64,000 bases of DNA from Eulemur rufifrons (Eukaryota; Chordata; Mammalia; Primates; Lemuridae), in NCBI RefSeq assembly GCF_041146395.1, contig NW_027182938.1, positions 250,412-314,411 of the forward strand, given 5' to 3'. A program made the position numbers and the translations under genes. A model generated the notes under the pieces. The model saw only the letters and a list, made by a program, of their open reading frames with translations. It did no database searches and was not told the origin of the DNA. Below, in pieces: positions 33,500-47,090 of the stretch (its first letter is position 1; each line of letters starts with the position of its first letter).

Positions 33500-34669
33500 G
33501 ACCAAAGAAGGGGCGAAAGCCTAGGGCACCCCACCCGGTAGGGAGGAAACTTAAAACCCCCATCGCTCTGTCGGCTGGGAGGGGAACCCTTCCACGCACG
33601 CTGCCCACGGGGCAGCTGGATTTATACAACCATTTGGAAAACAATTTAGCATAAAGGGATAAAAAAAAAAAAAAAAGAACAAAAAAAAAAAAACCAGGGG
33701 CATGATGTAGGAACAAGCCTATTCTCTGCGTGGCACGTACCATAGAGAAGAGAGGGCACGCGTGACCGGGAAACACCCGGGGCGGTACTCACGGGAGCCC
33801 CGTTTCCGTGGACCCGGTGAAAGACGGTTCAGAGAGATTTCCACGTCTCCCTGCGGTGCCGGTCCACAGCAGCGCCGACGAACCGCAGCTTCGCGTGTGA
33901 GAGAGGATGCTTCTCCGGACCCAAGGTCTCCCCTGGAACACAAGTTCCCCAGAATGAAGCCAGAAGGGTTCCACGTATATGATAGAGCCCGTGAAAGGAA
34001 CAGAACGTCTCCGTGAGAGAGTCACGTCCTAGGGAGCCAAAACTTTCAAAGGAAAAGCGAGGAAAAGGGTGACCGTCCACAGGGGATTTGTTTGGGAGAA
34101 GGGTTTTCTGGGTTCCAGGCCTTCAGGAACAGACACACAGCGGTGTCCAACCCGGGAATAAACTCCCACGTGTATAAGGTCGGCGGTGGAGGCTCGGTAC
34201 AGTTCATTCTATTTAATAGAATCATCACAACGCTTATGCTCTAACATATCCACTTCCCAAGTTAAAAGTAAAAGAGAAAGAAACAGACTGTAAATTTCTA
34301 GTTGTCATAACCCCCTTTAAATTGGATCATGTCTTCATTCGGGGGAAATGATTATCTTGGGGATTCTGCGTCCATCTGTCTGGGAACACTGTCTAACTCT
34401 CCATGGATTTGGGCCGTCCTTGATGCTTCTGCCAAGTTTTCCGTGTAAGTCGGCACCCGTTTCCCCTAGGTGCGACGTAGATCTTCTGCGACCTCGAATA
34501 TGAATCCTTTGGAAAAGTTGCATTCGTTATCGTGTATTGGGCCTGAGTGTGTGCTGAATTTAGAGCCGGTCCGTCAGAAGTTGCGGAGGCCCGGCCCTGC
34601 CACAGCTGTCTGAGGGGCGACAGCCTCGGGGACTGAGCCTTGACATGTAAAAACCTGACCTCTCTCCAG
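33500..34669. repeat. 1.17-kb balanced segment, unit 8
   Basis: T form of the junction variant; C at 33561 instead of G. Confidence 0.9.
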
Positions 34670-34694
34670 GGTCCACGGGGCAGGGTCCGGGCAA

Positions 34695-34806
34695 AAAGCG
34701 TACGGCGGCCCCCGGGTCTCCCATCCAGGGCCCGGCCGGGACCGACCCTGCTTAGCTTCCCAGACCAGACGGGATCGGGCGCCTCCGGGGCGGCGCGGCC
34801 TTAGAC
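34695..34806 (-). pseudogene. 5S-like element A, unit 9
   Basis: D-box-like element at 34827-34838; short-junction flank, T5 only. Confidence 0.88.
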
Positions 34807-36022
34807 TGAGGCGGGAGCTCCCGGAGGCCCCAAGAGGCCCAGCGGCCAGGCGTCCCTCCCTGCCCAGTCCAGTGCCTCCCGCCCGCCGCCCTGGCGCTTC
34901 GCCAGACCCCCTGTCCAGATCGGGGCGGGGGGGGCTGGGGGGCGAAGGTGGGCGGGGACCAGGGCAAGGAGAGACTGACGGGTCTGGCGGTCGGTCGGGC
35001 GCACACGGCCCCCTCCCCCACCGAAAACAGGGACGCACCGCACCAGCGTCCCACGCCCCAGCGATCGGACCCACGGACACGGACACGGGCGCGCAGGGAC
35101 AGCCTTCCAGGCGTGGGGAGGGCGGGACGGAGCCGGAGAGTGCGCGGGAGCCGGCCCTCCCCCGCGCCAGGCCAGGGCACGGTGGGCAGGGGCTCGGGGG
35201 CGGGGCCGGGACCAGGAGGCGGGGCCGGGAGGTCCGGAAGACGCGCGGCCCCCCTGCCTGGGGAGGACCGTTCTGCCCCGATCCCCGATCCCCGTCGGGG
35301 CACGCGGGTGGCAGCGGCACCCGCGGGGTCCCGGTGCCGGCCGGCCCGTCGCTTGGTCGGGCGGCCGGCGGGTCGTTGGGGTCCGGGAGCGCGCGCTCCC
35401 CGCTGTTCCCTGGTTTCCCGTGGCACGTCCTCTCTGTCTGCCCGGGTGGCCGTGGCCGGCGACCTGCCGTGTGCGGCGCGGTGCGGTGCGCCTGTGTGTC
35501 CCTCGGGAGCCCCCCCGCCTCCCCGGGAGAGGAGCCCCGCCCAGCGTGAGTCCCGGGCCGGAGGCCCCGGTGTGCGGGGGCGGAGAGGAAGTCCACGGTG
35601 GGCTGGGGGTCGGGGGCCCAGGGGACGGTTTTCTTCCGCGGGCTGGCCCCCCGCCCGCCGAAGGGGACGTCCCGGAGTACGGGGGGCCGGGGAGAGCCAG
35701 CAGCGCTTAGGGATCCCGCCACCCGGTCCGCTGTGGGCCCGGGTCTGGGGCCCCCCCGGCTGCCGGCAGAAGGGCTGGGATGGCCCCGCCGCTCCCGCTC
35801 CCGCTGCCGCCGCCTGGCGGTGCTGCAGGGGAAGAGGCGCCGGGGGCCGGGGCCGGGCCGGGGGAGGAGCGGGGTGGCGGGAGCCGGGGACGTTTCGGAG
35901 GGCGGAGGGGCCCCCCCTTCCCAGCCTAGGCGGGCGGAGGAGGGGGAGACCCCCCCACACACACACACATTCCGGGCCAGGGGGGGTCGGGACAGCAAAA
36001 GAGGCAAAGGAAAAAGAAAACA

Positions 36023-36133
36023 AAAGCGTACGGCGGCCCCCGGTCTCCCATCCAGGGCCTGGCCGGGCCCGACCCTGCTTAGCTTCCCAGAGCAGACGGG
36101 ATCGGGCGCCTCAGGGGCGGCGCGGCCTTAGAC
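36023..36133 (-). pseudogene. 5S-like element B, unit 9
   Basis: D-box-like element at 36154-36165. Confidence 0.88.
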
Positions 36134-36574
36134 TGAGGCGGGTGCCGTGGGACGCCCCAAGAGGCCCAGCGGCCAGGCGTCCTTCCCTGCCCAGTCGAGT
36201 CCCTCCCGCCCGCCGCCCTGGCGCCCTGGCGCTTCCCGAGACCCCCGTGTCCAGCTCGGGGCGCGGGGAGGCGGGCGGGGGGCGGGGCTGAGGGCAGGGG
36301 GAGACCGACGGGTCTGGCGCGCGGGCGCACACGCCCCCCTCCGTCACCGCCAACACGGACGCACCGCGCCAGCGTCCCACGCCCCCACGAGCAGACCCAC
36401 GGACAGGGACACGGGCGCGCAGGGACAGACTTCCCGGCGTGGGGACGGAGGGCCAGAGCTGGAGAGTGCGCGGGTGCGGGCTCTCCCCCGCGCCACGCCG
36501 GTGACACACACAGGCACACAGCTTCCAGGCCAGGGGGCGGGGCAGCAAAAGAGGCAAAGGACAAAAAAAACAAA

Positions 36575-36695
36575 AAAGCGTACGGCGGCCCCCGGGTCTC
36601 CCGGGTCTCCCATCCAGGACCCGGCCGGGCCCGACCCTGCTTAGCTTCCCAGAGCAGACGGGATCGGGCGCCTTCGGGGCGGCGCGGCCTTAGAC
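36575..36695 (-). pseudogene. 5S-like element C, unit 9
   Basis: 121-nt form; D-box-like element at 36716-36727. Confidence 0.9.
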
Positions 36696-37577
36696 TGAGG
36701 CGGGTGCCGTGGGACGCCCCAAGAGGCCCAGCGGCCAGGCGTCCCTCCCTGCCCAGTCGAGTCCCTCCCGCCCGACGCCCTGGCGCCCTGGCGCTTCCCG
36801 AGATCCCCGTGTCCAGATCGGGGCGCGGGGAGGCGGGCGGGGGGCGGGGCTGAGGGCAGGGGGAGACCCACCGCCGGGTCTGGCGCGCGGGCGCACACGC
36901 CCCCGTCCGCCACCGCCAACAGGGACGCACCGCGCCAGCGTCCCACGCCCCAGCGATCGGACCCGCGGACACGGACACGGGCGCGCAGGGACAGCCTTCC
37001 CGGCGTGGCGACGGAGGGCCGGAGCCGGAGAGTGCGCGGGAGCCGGCCCTCCCCCGCGCCACGCCGGGGCACGGTGAGGAGGGGGTCGGGGGCGGGGCCG
37101 GGACCAGGAGGCGGGGCCGTGGGCCCGGTCCCTCCCCGCAGGTCCCGAAGACGCGCGGCCCCCCTGCCTGGGGAGGACCGTTCTGCCCCGATCCCCGTCG
37201 GGGCCGGGGGGTGGGCGGAGGAGCGGGGTGGCGGGAGGAGCCGGGGACGTCCCGGAGTACGGGGGGGGGGGGGGGGGCTGCGGAGAGCCAGCGGCGCTTA
37301 GGGATCCCGCCACCCGGCTCCCTGTGGGCCCGGGTCTGGGGCCCACCCCCGGCAGCCTGCAGAAGGGCCGGGACGGCCCCGCCGCTCCCGCTGCGGCTGC
37401 CGCTGCCGCCGCCTGGCGGTGGTGCCGCGGCGGGGGGAGGGGAGGAGGCGGCGGGGGCGGGGGCCGAGGCCGGGGGCGGGGCGGGGTGGCGGGAGCCGGG
37501 GCCGGCCGGGAGGGCGGAGGGAGGGGGCTCCCCCTTCGCCACCCCCCGCCCCCCGACCCCCGCAGGCCGGCGGGCGG

Positions 37578-38747
37578 GACCAAAGAAGGGGCGAAAGCCT
37601 AGGGCACCCCACCCGGTAGGGAGGAAACTTAAAACCCCGATCGCTCTGTCGGCTGGGAGGGGAACCCTTCCACGCACGCTGCCCACGGGGCAGCTGGATT
37701 TATACAACCATTTGGAAAACAATTTAGCATAAAGGGATAAAAAAAAAAAAAAAAGAACAAAAAAAAAAAAACCAGGGGCATGATGTAGGAACAAGCCTAT
37801 TCTCTGCGTGGCACGTACCATAGAGAAGAGAGGGCACGCGTGACCGGGAAACACCCGGGGCGGTACTCACGGGAGCCCCGTTTCCGTGGACCCGGTGAAA
37901 GACGGTTCAGAGAGATTTCCACGTCTCCCTGCGGTGCCGGTCCACAGCAGCGCCGACGAACCGCAGCTTCGCGTGTGAGAGAGGATGCTTCTCCGGACCC
38001 AAGGTCTCCCCTGGAACACAAGTTCCCCAGAATGAAGCCAGAAGGGTTCCACGTATATGATAGAGCCCGTGAAAGGAACAGAACGTCTCCGTGAGAGAGT
38101 CACGTCCTAGGGAGCCAAAACTTTCAAAGGAAAAGCGAGGAAAAGGGTGACCGTCCACAGGGGATTTGTTTGGGAGAAGGGTTTTCTGGGTTCCAGGCCT
38201 TCAGGAACAGACACACAGCGGTGTCCAACCCGGGAATAAACTCCCACGTGTATAAGGTCGGCGGTGGAGGCTCGGTACAGTTCATTCTATTTAATAGAAT
38301 CATCACAACGCTTATGCTCTAACATATCCACTTCCCAAGTTAAAAGTAAAAGAGAAAGAAACAGACTGTAAATTTCTAGTTGTCATAACCCCCTTTAAAT
38401 TGGATCATGTCTTCATTCGGGGGAAATGATTATCTTGGGGATTCTGCGTCCATCTGTCTGGGAACACTGTCTAACTCTCCATGGATTTGGGCCGTCCTTG
38501 ATGCTTCTGCCAAGTTTTCCGTGTAAGTCGGCACCCGTTTCCCCTAGGTGCGACGTAGATCTTCTGCGACCTCGAATATGAATCCTTTGGAAAAGTTGCA
38601 TTCGTTATCGTGTATTGGGCCTGAGTGTGTGCTGAATTTAGAGCCGGTCCGTCAGAAGTTGCGGAGGCCCGGCCCTGCCACAGCTGTCTGAGGGGCGACA
38701 GCCTCGGGGACTGAGCCTTGACATGTAAAAACCTGACCTCTCTCCAG
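37578..38747. repeat. 1.17-kb balanced segment, unit 9
   Basis: T form of the junction variant. Confidence 0.9.
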
Positions 38748-38772
38748 GGTCCACGGGGCAGGGTCCGGGCAA

Positions 38773-38884
38773 AAAGCGTACGGCGGCCCCCGGGTCTCCC
38801 ATCCAGGGCCCGGCCGGGACCGACCCTGCTTAGCTTCCCAGACCAGACGGGATCGGGCGCCTCCGGGGCGGCGCGGCCTTAGAC
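38773..38884 (-). pseudogene. 5S-like element A, unit 10
   Basis: D-box-like element at 38905-38916; short-junction flank, T5 only. Confidence 0.88.
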
Positions 38885-40100
38885 TGAGGCGGGAGCTCCC
38901 GGAGGCCCCAAGAGGCCCAGCGGCCAGGCGTCCCTCCCTGCCCAGTCCAGTGCCTCCCGCCCGCCGCCCTGGCGCTTCGCCAGACCCCCTGTCCAGATCG
39001 GGGCGGGGGGGGCTGGGGGGCGAAGGTGGGCGGGGACCAGGGCAAGGAGAGACTGACGGGTCTGGCGGTCGGTCGGGCGCACACGGCCCCCTCCCCCACC
39101 GAAAACAGGGACGCACCGCACCAGCGTCCCACGCCCCAGCGATCGGACCCACGGACACGGACACGGGCGCGCAGGGACAGCCTTCCAGGCGTGGGGAGGG
39201 CGGGACGGAGCCGGAGAGTGCGCGGGAGCCGGCCCTCCCCCGCGCCAGGCCAGGGCACGGTGGGCAGGGGCTCGGGGGCGGGGCCGGGACCAGGAGGCGG
39301 GGCCGGGAGGTCCGGAAGACGCGCGGCCCCCCTGCCTGGGGAGGACCGTTCTGCCCCGATCCCCGATCCCCGTCGGGGCACGCGGGTGGCAGCGGCACCC
39401 GCGGGGTCCCGGTGCCGGCCGGCCCGTCGCTTGGTCGGGCGGCCGGCGGGTCGTTGGGGTCCGGGAGCGCGCGCTCCCCGCTGTTCCCTGGTTTCCCGTG
39501 GCACGTCCTCTCTGTCTGCCCGGGTGGCCGTGGCCGGCGACCTGCCGTGTGCGGCGCGGTGCGGTGCGCCTGTGTGTCCCTCGGGAGCCCCCCCGCCTCC
39601 CCGGGAGAGGAGCCCCGCCCAGCGTGAGTCCCGGGCCGGAGGCCCCGGTGTGCGGGGGCGGAGAGGAAGTCCACGGTGGGCTGGGGGTCGGGGGCCCAGG
39701 GGACGGTTTTCTTCCGCGGGCTGGCCCCCCGCCCGCCGAAGGGGACGTCCCGGAGTACGGGGGGCCGGGGAGAGCCAGCAGCGCTTAGGGATCCCGCCAC
39801 CCGGTCCGCTGTGGGCCCGGGTCTGGGGCCCCCCCGGCTGCCGGCAGAAGGGCTGGGATGGCCCCGCCGCTCCCGCTCCCGCTGCCGCCGCCTGGCGGTG
39901 CTGCAGGGGAAGAGGCGCCGGGGGCCGGGGCCGGGCCGGGGGAGGAGCGGGGTGGCGGGAGCCGGGGACGTTTCGGAGGGCGGAGGGGCCCCCCCTTCCC
40001 AGCCTAGGCGGGCGGAGGAGGGGGAGACCCCCCCACACACACACACATTCCGGGCCAGGGGGGGTCGGGACAGCAAAAGAGGCAAAGGAAAAAGAAAACA

Positions 40101-40211
40101 AAAGCGTACGGCGGCCCCCGGTCTCCCATCCAGGGCCTGGCCGGGCCCGACCCTGCTTAGCTTCCCAGAGCAGACGGGATCGGGCGCCTCAGGGGCGGCG
40201 CGGCCTTAGAC
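40101..40211 (-). pseudogene. 5S-like element B, unit 10
   Basis: D-box-like element at 40232-40243. Confidence 0.88.
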
Positions 40212-40652
40212 TGAGGCGGGTGCCGTGGGACGCCCCAAGAGGCCCAGCGGCCAGGCGTCCTTCCCTGCCCAGTCGAGTCCCTCCCGCCCGCCGCCCTGGC
40301 GCCCTGGCGCTTCCCGAGACCCCCGTGTCCAGCTCGGGGCGCGGGGAGGCGGGCGGGGGGCGGGGCTGAGGGCAGGGGGAGACCGACGGGTCTGGCGCGC
40401 GGGCGCACACGCCCCCCTCCGTCACCGCCAACACGGACGCACCGCGCCAGCGTCCCACGCCCCCACGAGCAGACCCACGGACAGGGACACGGGCGCGCAG
40501 GGACAGACTTCCCGGCGTGGGGACGGAGGGCCAGAGCTGGAGAGTGCGCGGGTGCGGGCTCTCCCCCGCGCCACGCCGGTGACACACACAGGCACACAGC
40601 TTCCAGGCCAGGGGGCGGGGCAGCAAAAGAGGCAAAGGACAAAAAAAACAAA

Positions 40653-40773
40653 AAAGCGTACGGCGGCCCCCGGGTCTCCCGGGTCTCCCATCCAGGACCC
40701 GGCCGGGCCCGACCCTGCTTAGCTTCCCAGAGCAGACGGGATCGGGCGCCTTCGGGGCGGCGCGGCCTTAGAC
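40653..40773 (-). pseudogene. 5S-like element C, unit 10
   Basis: 121-nt form; D-box-like element at 40794-40805. Confidence 0.9.
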
Positions 40774-41655
40774 TGAGGCGGGTGCCGTGGGACGCCCCAA
40801 GAGGCCCAGCGGCCAGGCGTCCCTCCCTGCCCAGTCGAGTCCCTCCCGCCCGACGCCCTGGCGCCCTGGCGCTTCCCGAGATCCCCGTGTCCAGATCGGG
40901 GCGCGGGGAGGCGGGCGGGGGGCGGGGCTGAGGGCAGGGGGAGACCCACCGCCGGGTCTGGCGCGCGGGCGCACACGCCCCCGTCCGCCACCGCCAACAG
41001 GGACGCACCGCGCCAGCGTCCCACGCCCCAGCGATCGGACCCGCGGACACGGACACGGGCGCGCAGGGACAGCCTTCCCGGCGTGGCGACGGAGGGCCGG
41101 AGCCGGAGAGTGCGCGGGAGCCGGCCCTCCCCCGCGCCACGCCGGGGCACGGTGAGGAGGGGGTCGGGGGCGGGGCCGGGACCAGGAGGCGGGGCCGTGG
41201 GCCCGGTCCCTCCCCGCAGGTCCCGAAGACGCGCGGCCCCCCTGCCTGGGGAGGACCGTTCTGCCCCGATCCCCGTCGGGGCCGGGGGGTGGGCGGAGGA
41301 GCGGGGTGGCGGGAGGAGCCGGGGACGTCCCGGAGTACGGGGGGGGGGGGGGGGGCTGCGGAGAGCCAGCGGCGCTTAGGGATCCCGCCACCCGGCTCCC
41401 TGTGGGCCCGGGTCTGGGGCCCACCCCCGGCAGCCTGCAGAAGGGCCGGGACGGCCCCGCCGCTCCCGCTGCGGCTGCCGCTGCCGCCGCCTGGCGGTGG
41501 TGCCGCGGCGGGGGGAGGGGAGGAGGCGGCGGGGGCGGGGGCCGAGGCCGGGGGCGGGGCGGGGTGGCGGGAGCCGGGGCCGGCCGGGAGGGCGGAGGGA
41601 GGGGGCTCCCCCTTCGCCACCCCCCGCCCCCCGACCCCCGCAGGCCGGCGGGCGG

Positions 41656-42825
41656 GACCAAAGAAGGGGCGAAAGCCTAGGGCACCCCACCCGGTAGGGA
41701 GGAAACTTAAAACCCCGATCGCTCTGTCGGCTGGGAGGGGAACCCTTCCACGCACGCTGCCCACGGGGCAGCTGGATTTATACAACCATTTGGAAAACAA
41801 TTTAGCATAAAGGGATAAAAAAAAAAAAAAAAGAACAAAAAAAAAAAAACCAGGGGCATGATGTAGGAACAAGCCTATTCTCTGCGTGGCACGTACCATA
41901 GAGAAGAGAGGGCACGCGTGACCGGGAAACACCCGGGGCGGTACTCACGGGAGCCCCGTTTCCGTGGACCCGGTGAAAGACGGTTCAGAGAGATTTCCAC
42001 GTCTCCCTGCGGTGCCGGTCCACAGCAGCGCCGACGAACCGCAGCTTCGCGTGTGAGAGAGGATGCTTCTCCGGACCCAAGGTCTCCCCTGGAACACAAG
42101 TTCCCCAGAATGAAGCCAGAAGGGTTCCACGTATATGATAGAGCCCGTGAAAGGAACAGAACGTCTCCGTGAGAGAGTCACGTCCTAGGGAGCCAAAACT
42201 TTCAAAGGAAAAGCGAGGAAAAGGGTGACCGTCCACAGGGGATTTGTTTGGGAGAAGGGTTTTCTGGGTTCCAGGCCTTCAGGAACAGACACACAGCGGT
42301 GTCCAACCCGGGAATAAACTCCCACGTGTATAAGGTCGGCGGTGGAGGCTCGGTACAGTTCATTCTATTTAATAGAATCATCACAACGCTTATGCTCTAA
42401 CATATCCACTTCCCAAGTTAAAAGTAAAAGAGAAAGAAACAGACTGTAAATTTCTAGTTGTCATAACCCCCTTTAAATTGGATCATGTCTTCATTCGGGG
42501 GAAATGATTATCTTGGGGATTCTGCGTCCATCTGTCTGGGAACACTGTCTAACTCTCCATGGATTTGGGCCGTCCTTGATGCTTCTGCCAAGTTTTCCGT
42601 GTAAGTCGGCACCCGTTTCCCCTAGGTGCGACGTAGATCTTCTGCGACCTCGAATATGAATCCTTTGGAAAAGTTGCATTCGTTATCGTGTATTGGGCCT
42701 GAGTGTGTGCTGAATTTAGAGCCGGTCCGTCAGAAGTTGCGGAGGCCCGGCCCTGCCACAGCTGTCTGAGGGGCGACAGCCTCGGGGACTGAGCCTTGAC
42801 ATGTAAAAACCTGACCTCTCTCCAG
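41656..42825. repeat. 1.17-kb balanced segment, unit 10
   Basis: T form of the junction variant. Confidence 0.9.
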
Positions 42826-42850
42826 GGTCCACGGGGCAGGGTCCGGGCAA

Positions 42851-42962
42851 AAAGCGTACGGCGGCCCCCGGGTCTCCCATCCAGGGCCCGGCCGGGACCG
42901 ACCCTGCTTAGCTTCCCAGACCAGACGGGATCGGGCGCCTCCGGGGCGGCGCGGCCTTAGAC
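42851..42962 (-). pseudogene. 5S-like element A, unit 11
   Basis: D-box-like element at 42983-42994; short-junction flank, T5 only. Confidence 0.88.
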
Positions 42963-44178
42963 TGAGGCGGGAGCTCCCGGAGGCCCCAAGAGGCCCAGCG
43001 GCCAGGCGTCCCTCCCTGCCCAGTCCAGTGCCTCCCGCCCGCCGCCCTGGCGCTTCGCCAGACCCCCTGTCCAGATCGGGGCGGGGGGGGCTGGGGGGCG
43101 AAGGTGGGCGGGGACCAGGGCAAGGAGAGACTGACGGGTCTGGCGGTCGGTCGGGCGCACACGGCCCCCTCCCCCACCGAAAACAGGGACGCACCGCACC
43201 AGCGTCCCACGCCCCAGCGATCGGACCCACGGACACGGACACGGGCGCGCAGGGACAGCCTTCCAGGCGTGGGGAGGGCGGGACGGAGCCGGAGAGTGCG
43301 CGGGAGCCGGCCCTCCCCCGCGCCAGGCCAGGGCACGGTGGGCAGGGGCTCGGGGGCGGGGCCGGGACCAGGAGGCGGGGCCGGGAGGTCCGGAAGACGC
43401 GCGGCCCCCCTGCCTGGGGAGGACCGTTCTGCCCCGATCCCCGATCCCCGTCGGGGCACGCGGGTGGCAGCGGCACCCGCGGGGTCCCGGTGCCGGCCGG
43501 CCCGTCGCTTGGTCGGGCGGCCGGCGGGTCGTTGGGGTCCGGGAGCGCGCGCTCCCCGCTGTTCCCTGGTTTCCCGTGGCACGTCCTCTCTGTCTGCCCG
43601 GGTGGCCGTGGCCGGCGACCTGCCGTGTGCGGCGCGGTGCGGTGCGCCTGTGTGTCCCTCGGGAGCCCCCCCGCCTCCCCGGGAGAGGAGCCCCGCCCAG
43701 CGTGAGTCCCGGGCCGGAGGCCCCGGTGTGCGGGGGCGGAGAGGAAGTCCACGGTGGGCTGGGGGTCGGGGGCCCAGGGGACGGTTTTCTTCCGCGGGCT
43801 GGCCCCCCGCCCGCCGAAGGGGACGTCCCGGAGTACGGGGGGCCGGGGAGAGCCAGCAGCGCTTAGGGATCCCGCCACCCGGTCCGCTGTGGGCCCGGGT
43901 CTGGGGCCCCCCCGGCTGCCGGCAGAAGGGCTGGGATGGCCCCGCCGCTCCCGCTCCCGCTGCCGCCGCCTGGCGGTGCTGCAGGGGAAGAGGCGCCGGG
44001 GGCCGGGGCCGGGCCGGGGGAGGAGCGGGGTGGCGGGAGCCGGGGACGTTTCGGAGGGCGGAGGGGCCCCCCCTTCCCAGCCTAGGCGGGCGGAGGAGGG
44101 GGAGACCCCCCCACACACACACACATTCCGGGCCAGGGGGGGTCGGGACAGCAAAAGAGGCAAAGGAAAAAGAAAACA

Positions 44179-44289
44179 AAAGCGTACGGCGGCCCCCGGT
44201 CTCCCATCCAGGGCCTGGCCGGGCCCGACCCTGCTTAGCTTCCCAGAGCAGACGGGATCGGGCGCCTCAGGGGCGGCGCGGCCTTAGAC
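44179..44289 (-). pseudogene. 5S-like element B, unit 11
   Basis: D-box-like element at 44310-44321. Confidence 0.88.
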
Positions 44290-44730
44290 TGAGGCGGGTG
44301 CCGTGGGACGCCCCAAGAGGCCCAGCGGCCAGGCGTCCTTCCCTGCCCAGTCGAGTCCCTCCCGCCCGCCGCCCTGGCGCCCTGGCGCTTCCCGAGACCC
44401 CCGTGTCCAGCTCGGGGCGCGGGGAGGCGGGCGGGGGGCGGGGCTGAGGGCAGGGGGAGACCGACGGGTCTGGCGCGCGGGCGCACACGCCCCCCTCCGT
44501 CACCGCCAACACGGACGCACCGCGCCAGCGTCCCACGCCCCCACGAGCAGACCCACGGACAGGGACACGGGCGCGCAGGGACAGACTTCCCGGCGTGGGG
44601 ACGGAGGGCCAGAGCTGGAGAGTGCGCGGGTGCGGGCTCTCCCCCGCGCCACGCCGGTGACACACACAGGCACACAGCTTCCAGGCCAGGGGGCGGGGCA
44701 GCAAAAGAGGCAAAGGACAAAAAAAACAAA

Positions 44731-44851
44731 AAAGCGTACGGCGGCCCCCGGGTCTCCCGGGTCTCCCATCCAGGACCCGGCCGGGCCCGACCCTGCTTAG
44801 CTTCCCAGAGCAGACGGGATCGGGCGCCTTCGGGGCGGCGCGGCCTTAGAC
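44731..44851 (-). pseudogene. 5S-like element C, unit 11
   Basis: 121-nt form; D-box-like element at 44872-44883. Confidence 0.9.
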
Positions 44852-45732
44852 TGAGGCGGGTGCCGTGGGACGCCCCAAGAGGCCCAGCGGCCAGGCGTCC
44901 CTCCCTGCCCAGTCGAGTCCCTCCCGCCCGACGCCCTGGCGCCCTGGCGCTTCCCGAGATCCCCGTGTCCAGATCGGGGCGCGGGGAGGCGGGCGGGGGG
45001 CGGGGCTGAGGGCAGGGGGAGACCCACCGCCGGGTCTGGCGCGCGGGCGCACACGCCCCCGTCCGCCACCGCCAACAGGGACGCACCGCGCCAGCGTCCC
45101 ACGCCCCAGCGATCGGACCCGCGGACACGGACACGGGCGCGCAGGGACAGCCTTCCCGGCGTGGCGACGGAGGGCCGGAGCCGGAGAGTGCGCGGGAGCC
45201 GGCCCTCCCCCGCGCCACGCCGGGGCACGGTGAGGAGGGGGTCGGGGGCGGGGCCGGGACCAGGAGGCGGGGCCGTGGGCCCGGTCCCTCCCCGCAGGTC
45301 CCGAAGACGCGCGGCCCCCCTGCCTGGGGAGGACCGTTCTGCCCCGATCCCCGTCGGGGCCGGGGGGTGGGCGGAGGAGCGGGGTGGCGGGAGGAGCCGG
45401 GGACGTCCCGGAGTACGGGGGGGGGGGGGGGGCTGCGGAGAGCCAGCGGCGCTTAGGGATCCCGCCACCCGGCTCCCTGTGGGCCCGGGTCTGGGGCCCA
45501 CCCCCGGCAGCCTGCAGAAGGGCCGGGACGGCCCCGCCGCTCCCGCTGCGGCTGCCGCTGCCGCCGCCTGGCGGTGGTGCCGCGGCGGGGGGAGGGGAGG
45601 AGGCGGCGGGGGCGGGGGCCGAGGCCGGGGGCGGGGCGGGGTGGCGGGAGCCGGGGCCGGCCGGGAGGGCGGAGGGAGGGGGCTCCCCCTTCGCCACCCC
45701 CCGCCCCCCGACCCCCGCAGGCCGGCGGGCGG

Positions 45733-46902
45733 GACCAAAGAAGGGGCGAAAGCCTAGGGCACCCCACCCGGTAGGGAGGAAACTTAAAACCCCGATCGCT
45801 CTGTCGGCTGGGAGGGGAACCCTTCCACGCACGCTGCCCACGGGGCAGCTGGATTTATACAACCATTTGGAAAACAATTTAGCATAAAGGGATAAAAAAA
45901 AAAAAAAAAGAACAAAAAAAAAAAAACCAGGGGCATGATGTAGGAACAAGCCTATTCTCTGCGTGGCACGTACCATAGAGAAGAGAGGGCACGCGTGACC
46001 GGGAAACACCCGGGGCGGTACTCACGGGAGCCCCGTTTCCGTGGACCCGGTGAAAGACGGTTCAGAGAGATTTCCACGTCTCCCTGCGGTGCCGGTCCAC
46101 AGCAGCGCCGACGAACCGCAGCTTCGCGTGTGAGAGAGGATGCTTCTCCGGACCCAAGGTCTCCCCTGGAACACAAGTTCCCCAGAATGAAGCCAGAAGG
46201 GTTCCACGTATATGATAGAGCCCGTGAAAGGAACAGAACGTCTCCGTGAGAGAGTCACGTCCTAGGGAGCCAAAACTTTCAAAAGAAAAGCGAGGAAAAG
46301 GGTGACCGTCCACAGGGGATTTGTTTGGGAGAAGGGTTTTCTGGGTTCCAGGCCTTCAGGAACAGACACACAGCGGTGTCCAACCCGGGAATAAACTCCC
46401 ACGTGTATAAGGTCGGCGGTGGAGGCTCGGTACAGTTCATTCTATTTAATAGAATCATCACAACGCTTATGCTCTAACATATCCACTTCCCAAGTTAAAA
46501 GTAAAAGAGAAAGAAACAGACTGTAAATTTCTAGTTGTCATAACCCCCTTTAAATTGGATCATGTCTTCATTCGGGGGAAATGATTATCTTGGGGATTCT
46601 GCGTCCATCTGTCTGGGAACACTGTCTAACTCTCCATGGATTTGGGCCGTCCTTGATGCTTCTGCCAAGTTTTCCGTGTAAGTCGGCACCCGTTTCCCCT
46701 AGGTGCGACGTAGATCTTCTGCGACCTCGAATATGAATCCTTTGGAAAAGTTGCATTCGTTATCGTGTATTGGGCCTGAGCGTGTGCTGAATTTAGAGCC
46801 GGTCCGTCAGAAGTTGCGGAGGCCCGGCCCTGCCACAGCTGTCTGAGGGGCGACAGCCTCGGGGACTGAGCCTTGACATGTAAAAACCTGACCTCTCTCC
46901 AG
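45733..46902. repeat. 1.17-kb balanced segment, unit 11
   Basis: C form of the junction variant; private A at 46284. Confidence 0.9.
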
Positions 46903-46925
46903 GGTCCACGGGGCAGGGTCCGGGC

Positions 46926-47088
46926 CAGCCGGGGCGGTGGGGGCAGGCCCGGGGCGGGCCCGGAGGGCGGAGGGCCCCCCCTTCCCAGCCGAGGCGGGCG
47001 GCGGAGGAGGAGCCCGCCCCCCCACACACACACACGCCTTCTGGGCCTGGGGGTCGGGAGAGCCAAAGAGGCAAAGGAAAAAAAAACA
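46926..47088. repeat. 163-bp long-junction segment, unit 11
   Basis: Intact cassette tail, flanked on both sides by units with short junctions. Confidence 0.85.
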
Positions 47089-47090
47089 AA

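Larger units (their letters stand above)
30618..34694. repeat. Array unit 8 (4077 bp, ends in short junction)
   Basis: C8/CA tract of 21 bp at 31873-31893; poly-G of 15 at 33185-33199; C state of the G/C variant at 33561. Shares the 15-G run only with unit 7. Confidence 0.96.
34695..38772. repeat. Array unit 9 (4078 bp, ends in short junction)
   Basis: C7/CA tract at 35950-35969; poly-G of 17 at 37261-37277; G state of the G/C variant. By these markers identical to unit 10. Confidence 0.96.
38773..42850. repeat. Array unit 10 (4078 bp, ends in short junction)
   Basis: C7/CA tract at 40028-40047; poly-G of 17 at 41339-41355; G state of the G/C variant. Same marker set as the adjacent unit 9. 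Confidence 0.96.
42851..47090. repeat. Array unit 11 (4240 bp, ends in long junction)
   Basis: C7/CA tract at 44106-44125; poly-G of 16 at 45417-45432; G state of the G/C variant. Private G-to-A change at 46284 in the balanced segment. Confidence 0.96.
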